Below are positions 1 through 8,053 of a DNA stretch of 64,000 nucleotides, one piece after another. The stretch is from Aminobacter niigataensis (GTDB taxonomy: Bacteria; Pseudomonadota; Alphaproteobacteria; Rhizobiales; Rhizobiaceae): NCBI RefSeq assembly GCF_014200015.1, contig NZ_JACHOT010000008.1, positions 1 through 64,000 of the forward strand, read 5' to 3'. Under the pieces are notes generated by a model that saw nothing but the letters and a program-made list of their open reading frames with translations, was not told where the DNA came from and ran no database searches. How positions within the stretch are numbered: position 1 is the first letter of the stretch; each line of letters begins with the position of its first letter. A program made the position numbers and the translations under genes.

Positions 1-84
1 CTGTTCTACAAGGACGGCACCATGATGCTGCTCGGCGACGCCAAGAAGATGACCGAAGAAATCGTCAAGGCCATGGACCACTGA
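1..84 (+). CDS. pntB: NAD(P) transhydrogenase subunit beta, C-terminal end (partial)
   Basis: The window opens inside a gene; the last 27 codons are present and end in TGA. The visible end contains LFYKDGTMMLLGDAKK followed by a short amphipathic helix. This matches the conserved C-terminus of PntB, where the E. coli protein has a very similar 'LFFKENTHMLFGDAK' ending from memory. PntB is the membrane and NADP(H)-binding subunit of the proton-translocating transhydrogenase, which makes NADPH from NADH using the proton gradient at the inner membrane. Only the NADP-binding domain tail is visible here; pntA is presumably upstream, outside the window. A strong terminator follows at once, so this is the last gene of its operon. 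Confidence 0.85.
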   Translation: MFYKDGTMMLLGDAKKMTEEIVKAMDH

Positions 85-118
85 GCCAGCTCAGCCCTCC
101 AAGGCAGACCAAAAAGAA

Positions 119-144
119 AAGCCCGGCCAAAAGCCGGGCTTTTT
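119..144. terminator. Intrinsic terminator between pntB and the convergent LysE gene
   Basis: A 7-bp GC stem (GCCCGGC/GCCGGGC at 121-127 and 133-139) with a 5-nt loop is followed by TTTTTG and preceded by an A-run. It therefore works on either strand and closes both pntB (+) and the convergent LysE-type gene (-). Confidence 0.85.
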
Positions 145-248
145 GTATTGCTAGCTTAAGGCAGTCCACTGCAGTGCCGCCGTTGAGACGCGACGCTGAC
201 GACCCGTCCCCTTTGTGGGAGGGATAGACAAGGGGGAGGGGAAAGCTC

Positions 249-881
249 TTATCGCTGCGCTTCCGTCGCCATCTTCACCGCCAGTCCCGCCAGCACCGTT
301 CCCATCAGCCAGCGCTGGATCGCCAGCCAGCCGGGGCTGGCGGCGAGGAAGGTCGAGATCCAGCCTGCCGAAATGGCGATGATGGCGTTGACGGTGATGC
401 TGATGGCGATCTGGATCGAACCGAGCACGAGCAGCTGGGTCAGCACGCTGCCGTCGGCGGGATCGATGAACTGGGGAAGCAGCGACAGATAGAGCACCGC
501 GACCTTGGGATTGAGCAGATTGGTGAAGAAGCCCATGGCGAACAGCTTGCGCGGCCTGTCCTTGGGCAATTGCCGGACATGGAAAGGCGAGCGTCCGCCG
601 GGGCGGATGGCCTGCCAGGCGAGCCACAGCAGGTAGGCAGCACCAGCGAAGCGGATGACGTCATAGGCATAAGGCACGGCAAGGACGAGGGCGGTGATGC
701 CGAAGGCGGCGCAGAGCATGTAGACGACGAAGCCGAGCGCCACGCCACCGAGCGAGATCAGCCCGGCCGTGGGACCCTGGCTGAGCGAGCGTGACACCAG
801 GTAGATCATGTTCGGCCCCGGCGTCAGCACCATGCCGAGCGCGATCGCGGCGAAGGCGATGAGGTTTGCAGTCTCGGGCAT
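249..881 (-). CDS. LysE/RhtB family amino-acid exporter
   Basis: A 210-aa membrane protein of the LysE/RhtB translocator family, which exports amino acids or their analogues across the inner membrane. The N-terminus carries the family hallmark GMVLTPGPNMIYLVSRSL in the first helix, followed by hydrophobic segments giving about six membrane spans. I start at the ATG at 881 because AAGGGA lies just upstream and the family motif begins about 20 residues in. An upstream ATG at 992 would add 37 residues without family character. The gene is monocistronic and convergent with pntB. Substrate cannot be told from sequence; homoserine lactone, threonine or lysine export are typical of the family. Confidence 0.85.
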   Translation of the reverse strand: MPETANLIAFAAIALGMVLTPGPNMIYLVSRSLSQGPTAGLISLGGVALGFVVYMLCAAFGITALVLAVPYAYDVIRFAGAAYLLWLAWQAIRPGGRSPFHVRQLPKDRPRKLFAMGFFTNLLNPKVAVLYLSLLPQFIDPADGSVLTQLLVLGSIQIAISITVNAIIAISAGWISTFLAASPGWLAIQRWLMGTVLAGLAVKMATEAQR

Positions 882-1035
882 GGGGTTCCCTTCGCATTTG
901 CCGGACGGCGCCCATCGGACGCAGGTCGGACATCGTGTCGAGGGAATTTCTAGCGGCTGCGGCTGGGCCGCGACAGGGGCAGGTCGGAGCAAGCCATTGC
1001 GACAGCTCCGACCCTAGCGGCCACCTACGTGCCGG

Positions 1036-1512
1036 CTATTTCAGCGGTGCCGTCAACTGCAATGCGCCGATGGCGAGCGCGGCGTTCAGGCCGGTCTGGT
1101 TGGTCACGCTGAGCGGCTGCAGGGCGATGGAGCGCGCAGAGCCGCCGACCAGGACGTTGGCGCCAAGGCCGACCGCAATGGTGGCCTCCGCCGTCGCGCC
1201 GAGATAGTTGCCGGCGAGACCGCCCGGATCATAGACGTCGCGACTCGGCGCCAGCACCAGCCACTCCAGCGCACCGCCAGTCGTGGTGCCGATGTCGACA
1301 CCGTATTTGTTGATCCGGCCGGAATAGATCTCCTGCGTGCGGCTGCCGAATGCCGGCGTGAACGTGCACTGCATGTCCTTGCTCGAGCCGACGACGAAGC
1401 CGGTGCCGCCGTTGACGGTGCAGCTCAGCATGCCGAGCTTGGCGCCGAACTGTGCGTGCGCGGGCACCGCAAACGGCACAAGGGCGAGGGCAAGAAGGAC
1501 GAGTTTCTTCAT
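1036..1512 (-). CDS. DUF992 secreted protein
   Basis: A 158-aa protein with a clear signal peptide (MKKLVLLALALVPFAVPAHA, cleavage after AHA) and a mature part matching the DUF992 family common in rhizobia. Characteristic pieces are LGMLSCTVNGGTGF, a second cysteine in the DMQCTF segment, INKYGVDIG and the C-terminal SIALQPLSVTNQTGLN. The two cysteines of the mature chain could form a periplasmic disulfide. The function of DUF992 proteins is unknown to me. It is read away from the DUF2165 gene, and the 260-bp region between them holds hairpins and palindromes listed separately. Confidence 0.8.
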   Translation of the reverse strand: MKKLVLLALALVPFAVPAHAQFGAKLGMLSCTVNGGTGFVVGSSKDMQCTFTPAFGSRTQEIYSGRINKYGVDIGTTTGGALEWLVLAPSRDVYDPGGLAGNYLGATAEATIAVGLGANVLVGGSARSIALQPLSVTNQTGLNAALAIGALQLTAPLK

Positions 1513-1629
1513 CGGACGTTCCTTTCAGACATGAAGCAACATCAACCGCATGGCCGCCGAAAGGTTCCGTTTGCCGTTGTTGGCGGGAACCAGATCTGCC
1601 CTTGTCTTGGCAGCGCGGCGCGCATGTAT

Positions 1630-1652
1630 CCAGGCGCAAGCCTGGCGTTTTT
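1630..1652 (+). terminator. Hairpin with T-tract, no gene upstream on this strand
   Basis: CCAGGC-GCAA-GCCTGG (1630-1645) is a perfect 6-bp stem with a GNRA-type tetraloop, followed by CGTTTTT. It looks like an intrinsic terminator for plus-strand transcription, yet the only gene before it (DUF992) is on the minus strand. It could end a short plus-strand RNA. Confidence 0.45.
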
Positions 1653-1676
1653 CCATCACGCTTGACGGATTTCATC

Positions 1677-1700
1677 TTATGATCATAAAATGTGATCACA
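1677..1700. promoter_or_regulatory. Two adjacent perfect palindromes upstream of the DUF2165 gene
   Basis: TTATGATCATAA (1677-1688) and TGTGATCACA (1691-1700) are perfect palindromes two bases apart. A TTGACG box at 1662-1667 lies upstream, about 16 bp from CATAAA at 1684-1689, so the palindromes may overlap a promoter for the gene starting at 1774. They are candidate operator sites; no regulator is encoded next to them. Confidence 0.35.
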
Positions 1701-1773
1701 TCGCGTGATAGCACTGCGATGGATAATAGCTCTCGCTGAAAGAGGGCAGAACAAAAAAACCTGGGGGTTAACA

Positions 1774-2268
1774 ATGTTTGCTCGAATTTCGAAGACAACG
1801 ATGTGCTTCTCGTTGGCTGCGTTCGCCTTCCTCGTCGTGTTCAACAACGTCACCGACTATGGTTCCAACTACAATTTCGTCCGTCATGTTCTGAGCATGG
1901 ACACGACGTTTCCTGGCAACGCGCTGATGTACCGCGCCATTACCTTGGAAACACTTTGGCATCTTGGCTACTGGCTGATCATTGCTGGCGAAGCCTTGAC
2001 CTGCGTGTTGTTTACGCTTGGCGCGTTGGCGCTGTTGCGGGCCCGGAACGGCACCGCCACAAGCTTCAACAAGTCGAAAAACTGGGTGCATGCGGCTGCC
2101 TGTGTCGGCTTCCTGGTCTGGTTCTTCGGCTTCATGGTCGTTGGCGGCGAATGGTTCTCGATGTGGCAGTCATCAGACTGGAACGGCCAGGAAGGAGCCT
2201 TCCAGTTCTATATGACGATCCTCGCCGTGGTGATCTACATCGTGCTGCCGGATGGCGAACTGGAGTGA
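1774..2268 (+). CDS. DUF2165 family membrane protein
   Basis: A 164-aa membrane protein with four hydrophobic segments at roughly residues 10-28, 65-90, 108-128 and 145-160. It matches the DUF2165 family ('small integral membrane protein'), seen in pieces such as VFNNVTDYGSNYNFVRHVLSM, the tryptophan-rich WFFGFMVVGGEWFSMWQS and the C-terminal QEGAFQFYMTI. No biochemical role is known for the family. The ATG at 1774 is chosen because GGGGG sits 7-8 bases before it; an in-frame ATG at 1705 would add 23 non-conserved residues. It stands alone in the plus direction and is convergent with the quinone-reductase-like gene. Confidence 0.8.
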   Translation: MFARISKTTMCFSLAAFAFLVVFNNVTDYGSNYNFVRHVLSMDTTFPGNALMYRAITLETLWHLGYWLIIAGEALTCVLFTLGALALLRARNGTATSFNKSKNWVHAAACVGFLVWFFGFMVVGGEWFSMWQSSDWNGQEGAFQFYMTILAVVIYIVLPDGELE

Positions 2269-2396
2269 TGGCACCAGTGTGCTGACTAGCCGCCGCGCGT
2301 CATCTGATACGCGGTCGGCCGCGACCAGGTCTGGGGGGCTGGGCCTGGTCGCACATTTGGCCGAAGGCAGCGAAGGAACCGAGCCGCCAGTACAGC

Positions 2397-2990
2397 CTAT
2401 TTGAACTTGCGCAGTTGCTTCCGGATGCTCTCTGCAAAACGCCCGACCCGTTCGGGCTGCGGCTTTTCTGCGGCATGGAACGACAGCATGGCGAAGCTGG
2501 CCTTCGGCGCGCAGGCCTTGAACACGCCCCATTTGAGGATGCGGCGGACAGGCCGGCGCATGACCAGGCGGTCGACCCACCAGGGGCTGCCGAGCGTGGT
2601 GACGGCGACGACGTGGCGGAGCTTGTAGAGCAGCGGCCTGATCGGGCCGAAATCGGCACCGTGGTCGAAGGCGATGCCGGGCGAAAACACCCGGTCGACC
2701 CAGCCCTTCAGCATCGCCGGCAGGCCGAACCACCATGTCGGGAAGACCAGCACCAGCACCTCCGCCTCGCGCAGGGCGGCGGCATGGCTCATCAGCGCAC
2801 CGGCGTCGAAGCGCTCGCCATAATAGGAGCCTCGCTCGGCCTCGCTCAGCCGCGGGTCGAAGCCGCTGGCATAGAGGTCGAGCAGCGTCACCTTGTGGCC
2901 GGCGTCGGCAAGTTGCTTGATGGCGATGTCGGCGAAGTGCCGGTTCAGGCTTTCTGGCAGCGGGTGCGACAGGACAACGAGGCAGTTCAA
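2397..2990 (-). CDS. NAD(P)H-dependent oxidoreductase, flavodoxin-like (NQO/KefF type)
   Basis: A 197-aa flavodoxin-fold protein of the NAD(P)H:quinone oxidoreductase/KefF family. It starts LVVLSHPLPESLNRHFA, with the first beta strand and the phosphate-binding Ser-Leu-Asn of the FMN site. It then has LDLYASGFDP, the FPTWWFGLPAMLKGWVDRVFSPG segment (flavin isoalloxazine contact and dimer interface) and a TTLGSPWW loop. Such enzymes carry out two-electron reduction of quinones in the cytoplasm to avoid redox cycling, using FMN or FAD. The C-terminal third is more divergent. No partner gene indicates a specific substrate; the nearest gene on the same strand is the TPR lipoprotein. Confidence 0.8.
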   Translation of the reverse strand: MNCLVVLSHPLPESLNRHFADIAIKQLADAGHKVTLLDLYASGFDPRLSEAERGSYYGERFDAGALMSHAAALREAEVLVLVFPTWWFGLPAMLKGWVDRVFSPGIAFDHGADFGPIRPLLYKLRHVVAVTTLGSPWWVDRLVMRRPVRRILKWGVFKACAPKASFAMLSFHAAEKPQPERVGRFAESIRKQLRKFK

Positions 2991-3020
2991 GGCGAAGGCC
3001 TGTCTTTGTGCTGCTCGGTA

Positions 3021-3869
3021 TCAGGCGCCGCGCGTGCGCGCCAGCCCGTCGACTGCCGGCTTGTAGTTCGGGTCGAGCCGAACCGCCTCGGCATATGCCT
3101 TGGCAGCCTTGGCCTTGTCGCCGCGGCGCTCGTAGATCAGCGCCTGGTTGGCCCAGCTCTCGGCGATCTTGCCGTCGAGCTTGATCGCCATGTTGATGTC
3201 GGTGAAGGCGTTCTCGTCGTCGCCGGTGGCGAGATAGGACAGGCCGCGGCCATTGTAGGGCTCGGCCGAGTCGGGGGCGAGCGAGATCGCCTTCGAGAAA
3301 TCCTCGATAGCGAAGGCGTGCTGGCCCTGCTGCTGATAGATCAGGCCGCGATTGTGGTAGGCGCGGGGGTCGGTGGTGTCGAGCTCGATCGCCTTCTGGA
3401 AATCGTTGAAGGCGTCCTGCGTGCGGCCGGCCTTGCGATAGAGATTGCCGCGGCCGATATAGGCTGCGTCATAGGAGGCGTTGAGCTGGATGGCCTTGTT
3501 GTAGTCGGCCAGCGCCGCCGGCTGGTTGCCCATGAAGCGATGGATCAGCGCCCGGTTGGAATAGGCCTGGTAGAAGCTCGGGTTGAGCTGCAGCGCCCGG
3601 TCGAAATCCTGCAGCGCCTCACGGTACTTGCCGCCGCGGCCATAGGCCGAGCCGCGCACATTGTAGGCTTCGGGGTCGTTCGGGTTGCTGGAGACGACGG
3701 CGCTGAGCGAGGAGATGTTCTCGCTCGAACCCTGCATGGTGTCGATGCGGGTCAGCTCGCCGGCAGGTCCCGCCGACTGGCAGCCGGCAACGGCCATCGC
3801 GACGAGCATGAGAGCGGTCATGGCGCCGCCGCGCAGGAGGGAGGTGCGGTTGCTCATGACTGCATTCAT
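3021..3869 (-). CDS. TPR-repeat lipoprotein
   Basis: A 282-aa protein with an N-terminal lipoprotein signal ending in the lipobox VAGC (cysteine near residue 29), so it is probably anchored to a membrane facing the periplasm. The rest is a run of about six tetratricopeptide repeats from residue 65 on, each with the G-x-Y/A-x-F/A pattern (AYNVRGSAYGRGGKYREAL, AYSNRALIHRFMGN, AYIGRGNLYRKAGR, AYHNRGLIYQQQGQ). TPR solenoids are protein-protein scaffolds. Rhizobial homologues of this length resemble NlpI-type periplasmic adaptors, but orthology cannot be claimed from this alone. The nearby M at codon 5 is an alternative start. Confidence 0.8.
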   Translation of the reverse strand: MNAVMSNRTSLLRGGAMTALMLVAMAVAGCQSAGPAGELTRIDTMQGSSENISSLSAVVSSNPNDPEAYNVRGSAYGRGGKYREALQDFDRALQLNPSFYQAYSNRALIHRFMGNQPAALADYNKAIQLNASYDAAYIGRGNLYRKAGRTQDAFNDFQKAIELDTTDPRAYHNRGLIYQQQGQHAFAIEDFSKAISLAPDSAEPYNGRGLSYLATGDDENAFTDINMAIKLDGKIAESWANQALIYERRGDKAKAAKAYAEAVRLDPNYKPAVDGLARTRGA

Positions 3870-4002
3870 CGCGGTATCCCTCGCTTGCGCCCCGGGCAGG
3901 TGGCGCGGCGTCCGGCGGGCGGCCGAACAACAAAAAGGTGGCGGCGATGTTTAGTCGCCCCACCTCGTCGTTATCCTTCGAAAAGGACCAAAGATTGGCA
4001 GA

Positions 4003-4266
4003 TCAACGTGCCGGACGTGCACCAGCGGCGCCAGCAGCAGCGGCCGGACGCGGGGTGCTGGGCAGCAGGCCTTCACGCTGGGCGCGCTTGCGGGCCAGCT
4101 TGCGGGCGCGGCGAACAGCTTCAGCCTTTTCGCGGGCGCGCTTTTCGGAAGGCTTCTCGTAGTGACCGCGCATCTTCATTTCACGGAAGATGCCTTCGCG
4201 CTGCATTTTCTTCTTCAGCGCGCGAAGCGCCTGGTCAACATTGTTATCGCGGACGAGTACCTGCAC
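4003..4266 (-). CDS. rpsU: 30S ribosomal protein bS21
   Basis: An 87-aa basic protein that begins (M)[26 protein letters not shown], the standard start of alphaproteobacterial bS21, followed by the [20 protein letters not shown] helix. bS21 sits on the small-subunit platform near the anti-Shine-Dalgarno and helps initiation. The start codon is GTG at 4264-4266 with AGGA about 6 bases upstream; reading further upstream adds residues foreign to the family. After the conserved core there is a low-complexity tail rich in Ala, Pro and Arg (about the last 20 residues), typical of variable S21 C-termini in this group. Confidence 0.93.
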   Translation of the reverse strand: MQVLVRDNNVDQALRALKKKMQREGIFREMKMRGHYEKPSEKRAREKAEAVRRARKLARKRAQREGLLPSTPRPAAAAGAAGARPAR

Positions 4267-4504
4267 GTGTGATCCTGTCTTTCGGGTTCGATATCCTAAG
4301 GCTAGTGGCAATAGCCACGATGCCTCCGCGATGGTTCCACCGCGAATTGTGGGCGGCTGATAGCAGAATCAGGCCTGCTTGTCCACCGCAAAGGCCGCAT
4401 TTCCTGCGCTGCTTGGGAAAACGGCGCCGGGACGTGCCCACTTCCGCCGCAATCCTTGTCGACCAAGCCTCTCCCATCTTCCGGTCCTACATGCAAGGCA
4501 TTCC

Positions 4505-5692
4505 ATGCGCTCCCTGATTCTCGCCCTGGCACTCGCCGCCGCCGTCCCGCAGGCACATGCTGCCGATCTCATCGGCTTCTGGGACAAGCCACAACATGGC
4601 GGCAACAGCTTCAACCGGCTGCCGCCTGACCAGGCCTATTTCGATGCGCTGCGCGGCTATGGCGCGACCTGGGTGCGGCTGTCCTACGACAAATGGAAGC
4701 CGGAGAAGCGCGACTTCCTGATCGGCACCGCCGACAAATACGAAGGACTCGTCGCCTCCGACGTGAAGACGCTGAAGGAAGTGCTCGACCGCGCCGACAA
4801 GGCCGGGCTCAAGGTGGTGATCGCGCCGCTGTCGTTGCCGGGCATGCGCTGGTCCCAGAACAACGACAAGAAGTTTGACGGCCGGCTGTGGGCGGACAAG
4901 GCGTGGTGGACCGAGGCCGCCACCTTCTGGCGCGATCTTGCCGCCGAGCTGAAGGACCATCCGGCGGTCGCGGCCTACAACATCGTCAACGAGCCGGCGC
5001 CGGAAAAGGAGGGCGGGCTCGCAGAACACGCATCAATCGCAGAAATGCGCTCCTGGTACACCGGGAATGCCGGCAGTTCCCGCGATCTGCTGGCCTTCTA
5101 CGAGACGGTGATCAAGGCGATCCGCGAGGTCGATCCGGTGACCCCCGTCATGACCGACGCCGGCTGGTATGCGGCGGCCGACGCTTTTTCCTATTGGCCG
5201 GCCAAGCTCACCGACCAGCGCGTGCTCTATTCCTTCCACATGTACGAGCCTTATGCCGCCACCAGCGCGCCCAACATGAAGCGCGACAAGCCCTACGCCT
5301 ATCCGGGCAACGTACCCTTTGGCGACGGCGAGCCGCAGAAGTGGGATGCCGAGCGGGTCAAGGCCTATCTCGCCCAGCCCGTCGAATGGGCCGACAGCCG
5401 AGGCGTCGCCCGCAACCGGATCGTCGCCGGCGAGTTCGGCTGCATGCGGCGGCTGCCGTTCTGCACGCAGTATCTCGAGGACGTGCTTGCCCCGCTCGAC
5501 GCCGACAAGCTGCACTGGGCCTTCTACAGCTTCCGCGAGGATGCCTGGGACGGCATGGACTACGAACTCGGCTCGGCCAAGGTGAACTGGAAATACTGGG
5601 AAGCGATGGAGAACAACGAGCCCGATCCGGTCAAGCGCAAGGCGACGCCGCAGTTCGAGCCGATCTCCCGGCGCCTGGCTGCGGGCAAATAG
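4505..5692 (+). CDS. Secreted glycoside hydrolase, GH5-like (cellulase family)
   Basis: A 395-aa enzyme with a signal peptide (MRSLILALALAAAVPQAHA) and a (beta/alpha)8 glycosidase domain of GH5/cellulase type. The motifs seen are YNIVNEPAPE with Glu163 as expected acid/base, SFHMYEPY (His245, Tyr247) on the active-site strand, and IVAGEFGCMRR with Glu310 as expected nucleophile. The AFYSFREDAWDGMDYELG segment supplies the last-strand tryptophan. The enzyme should be exported to the periplasm or outside and hydrolyse beta-glucan or a related beta-linked glycan by retention; the substrate is not predictable here. The ATG at 4505 starts the signal peptide directly. It stands alone. Confidence 0.85.
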   Translation: MRSLILALALAAAVPQAHAADLIGFWDKPQHGGNSFNRLPPDQAYFDALRGYGATWVRLSYDKWKPEKRDFLIGTADKYEGLVASDVKTLKEVLDRADKAGLKVVIAPLSLPGMRWSQNNDKKFDGRLWADKAWWTEAATFWRDLAAELKDHPAVAAYNIVNEPAPEKEGGLAEHASIAEMRSWYTGNAGSSRDLLAFYETVIKAIREVDPVTPVMTDAGWYAAADAFSYWPAKLTDQRVLYSFHMYEPYAATSAPNMKRDKPYAYPGNVPFGDGEPQKWDAERVKAYLAQPVEWADSRGVARNRIVAGEFGCMRRLPFCTQYLEDVLAPLDADKLHWAFYSFREDAWDGMDYELGSAKVNWKYWEAMENNEPDPVKRKATPQFEPISRRLAAGK

Positions 5693-5867
5693 CTGCTTAC
5701 AGGCGCCCGATACGGGATGACGCCGAGGGACGCTTTGCCACGCTCAATTGCGTTGGCGCAGTCCTGCAACTGGACCGCACAGTACCGCATCGTGCACCAT
5801 GAAAGCCGCGCCCCGGCGGTCTATGTCAGCCTTGCCGCACCAGAAGACCGCCCGGGAGTTACCGCCG

Positions 5868-7082
5868 TTGACCGACACAGCCATGCCCAGCCGCCCCTCG
5901 GGGGCCGATGCAACCGTGTTTGCGATCCTGCTTGCGGTGAGCTTCAGCCATTTCGTCAACGACGTCATGCAGTCGCTGCTGTCGGCGCTCTATCCGATGC
6001 TGAAGACCGACTACCAGCTCGACTTCTGGCAGATTGGGCTATTGACCCTGACTTTCCAGATTACCGCGTCGATGCTGCAGCCGCTCATCGGCATGTATGC
6101 CGACAAGAAGCCGCTGCCCTATTCGCTGCCGGTCGGCATGGGTTCGACGCTGGTCGGCCTGCTGATGCTGGCCTTCGCCCACAGCTACACCATGCTTCTG
6201 GTAGGGGCGGCCTTCATCGGTTTCGGCTCGGCGATCTTCCATCCTGAATCGTCGCGCGTCGCGCGCATGGCCTCGGGCGGGCGCTATGGGCTGGCGCAAT
6301 CCTTGTTCCAGGTCGGCGGCAATTTCGGTTCGGCGATCGGGCCGCTGCTCGCCGCGCTCATCGTCGTGCCGCAGGGCCAGACCGGCATCGCCTGGTTCGC
6401 GCTCGGCGCCATCGTCGGCATTGTCGTGCTGATCCGCGTCAGCGCCTGGTACAGCCGCCATCTCGTCGCCACGGCGCGCCACGCGACATCGACGCTGTTT
6501 CCGCCGCTGCCGCGCCGTACGGTGATGGTCGCCCTGATCGTGCTGGCCCTGCTGGTCACGACCAAGAACATCTATACGGCCAGCCTTTCGAGCTTCTACA
6601 CCTTCTATGTCATCGAGCGCTTCGGCGTTTCGGTGCAGGAATCACAGTACCTGCTGTTCCTGTTCCTCGGCTCGGCGGCCCTCGGCACCTTCCTCGGCGG
6701 CCCGATAGGCGACCGTTTCGGCGCCAAGACGGTGATCTGGTTCTCGATCCTCGGGGTTTTGCCGTTCACGCTCCTGCTGCCTTATGCCGACCTGTTCTGG
6801 ACCAAGGTGCTGACGGTGCTGATCGGCCTGATCCTGGCATCCGCCTTCTCGGCCATCGTCGTCTTCGCCCAGGAGCTGGTGCCGGGCCGCGTCGGCATGA
6901 TCGCCGGCGTCTTCTTCGGTTTCGCCTTCGGCGTCGGCGGCATCTCGGCGGCGGTGCTCGGCGTGGTTGCCGACGCTCGCGGCATCGAGTTCGTCTACAA
7001 GATCTGCTCCTACCTGCCGTTGCTCGGGCTGCTCACCGTCTTCCTGCCCAACATGAAGGCCGCGCGCGCCGGCGCGGCCTGA
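5868..7082 (+). CDS. fsr: Fosmidomycin-resistance-type MFS exporter
   Basis: A 12-helix major-facilitator protein very close to E. coli Fsr along its length. Shared pieces are QIGLLTLTFQITASMLQPLIG, SLPVGMGSTLVGLLMLA, the strongly conserved IFHPESSRVARMASGGRYG, LAQSLFQVGGNFGSAIGP and AQELVPGRVGMIAGVFFGFA. Fsr pumps fosmidomycin, an inhibitor of the MEP isoprenoid pathway, out of the cell; the natural substrate is not established. I chose the TTG at 5868 because GGGAG stands 9 bases before it. ATG at 5883 (five codons in, no SD) or 5823 are alternatives. It is a single gene, convergent with the SDR. Confidence 0.88.
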   Translation: MTDTAMPSRPSGADATVFAILLAVSFSHFVNDVMQSLLSALYPMLKTDYQLDFWQIGLLTLTFQITASMLQPLIGMYADKKPLPYSLPVGMGSTLVGLLMLAFAHSYTMLLVGAAFIGFGSAIFHPESSRVARMASGGRYGLAQSLFQVGGNFGSAIGPLLAALIVVPQGQTGIAWFALGAIVGIVVLIRVSAWYSRHLVATARHATSTLFPPLPRRTVMVALIVLALLVTTKNIYTASLSSFYTFYVIERFGVSVQESQYLLFLFLGSAALGTFLGGPIGDRFGAKTVIWFSILGVLPFTLLLPYADLFWTKVLTVLIGLILASAFSAIVVFAQELVPGRVGMIAGVFFGFAFGVGGISAAVLGVVADARGIEFVYKICSYLPLLGLLTVFLPNMKAARAGAA

Positions 7083-7094
7083 CACGGGGGCTTC

Positions 7095-7853
7095 TCAGAC
7101 GCGGGTGATGGAGACGCCGCCGTCGGCGAGCAATGCAGCCCCCGTCGTGAAGCTCGACGCTTCCGAAGCGAGATAGAGCGCGGAGCGCGCGATCTCCTCG
7201 GGTTGTGCGACGCGCTTCAGCGCGTGCAGGCCTTCGACGAATGCGCGTTCGTCAGCAGTCTTGAAGGTGGCAGCCGGCGTGTCGGTGCCGCCGGGCAGAA
7301 GCGCGTTGACGCGGATGCCTTGCGGCCCGTATTCGGCCGCCAGCACCTGGGTCAGACCGATCAGTCCGGCCTTGCTTGCGGCATAGGCGGTCATGCCGGG
7401 CATGCCGACGGTGTGGCCGACGAAGGTCGAGGTAAAGATCAGCGAGCCTGCGCCGCGCTTCAGCATCGCCGGAATCTGGTGCTTCGCGCCGAGATAGGCG
7501 CTGGTCAGGTTGGTTTCCAGCACCTCCGTCCAGTCTTCCAGCGCAAGGCCGGTGACCGGTCCCATCGCGCCGACCAGCCCGACATTGTTGAATGCTATGT
7601 CGAGCCCGCCGAACGCATCTACCGCGAGGTCTACCAACGCGCGTGCATAGGCTTCGTCCCTGACGTTGCCGGCCAGTGTCCGCACTGCGCCGCCGGCCTC
7701 GGCGATCTCGCCTGCGACCGCCCCCAGCTCTGCCTGCCGGCGCGCCGCGAGCACGACTTTTGCTCCCTGGTCGGCGAACAGCTTGGCCGTCGCCCTGCCA
7801 ATTCCCGAGCTGGCCCCGGTGACGATCGCGACTTTTCCGTTCAAATCAAACAT
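7095..7853 (-). CDS. SDR family NAD(P)-dependent oxidoreductase
   Basis: A 252-aa classical short-chain dehydrogenase. The Rossmann glycine motif TGASSGIG is at residues 12-19, an NNVG motif (variant of NNAG) follows, and the catalytic YAASK sits after a serine in the SLIFTSTF strand. The C-terminus AALLADGGVSITRV is typical. It reduces or oxidises a carbonyl/alcohol with NAD(P)H; the substrate is not evident. The ATG at 7853 is preceded by AGGAG at a good distance, so a longer N-terminus reaching to 7952 is unlikely. It is divergent from the sarcosine oxidase genes with 200 bp between, in which I see no clear operator. Confidence 0.85.
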   Translation of the reverse strand: MFDLNGKVAIVTGASSGIGRATAKLFADQGAKVVLAARRQAELGAVAGEIAEAGGAVRTLAGNVRDEAYARALVDLAVDAFGGLDIAFNNVGLVGAMGPVTGLALEDWTEVLETNLTSAYLGAKHQIPAMLKRGAGSLIFTSTFVGHTVGMPGMTAYAASKAGLIGLTQVLAAEYGPQGIRVNALLPGGTDTPAATFKTADERAFVEGLHALKRVAQPEEIARSALYLASEASSFTTGAALLADGGVSITRV

Positions 7854-8053
7854 CGTTGCTGCTCCTGTACGAATTGCGGACGGCGTCTGCCGGCCTCGTT
7901 TGTACAGGTCGCAATTCGCAGGTCCTGCAGCCACCCGATACATGCGGCGCAAAACGGCAGGCCCCGTCGCAAACAGTGCAAGGCTGGTCGTGAGATTTCG
8001 CTAGTGCTACACCTCGCGCTCTTAAGCTTGCGGCATCTGCGAGGCCCTGAAAA

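Noticed and set aside
198-241. RIME-like repeat near GTCCCCTTTGTGGGAG.
   Set aside because: Similar in composition to the CTTCTCCC palindromes but without a clear pairing arm; too weak to list.
2415-4517. A 700-codon open frame on the plus strand.
   Set aside because: It runs antisense to the quinone reductase, TPR lipoprotein and bS21 genes, which have clear family motifs. Its translation has no recognisable domain and reflects GC-rich codon bias on the opposite strand.
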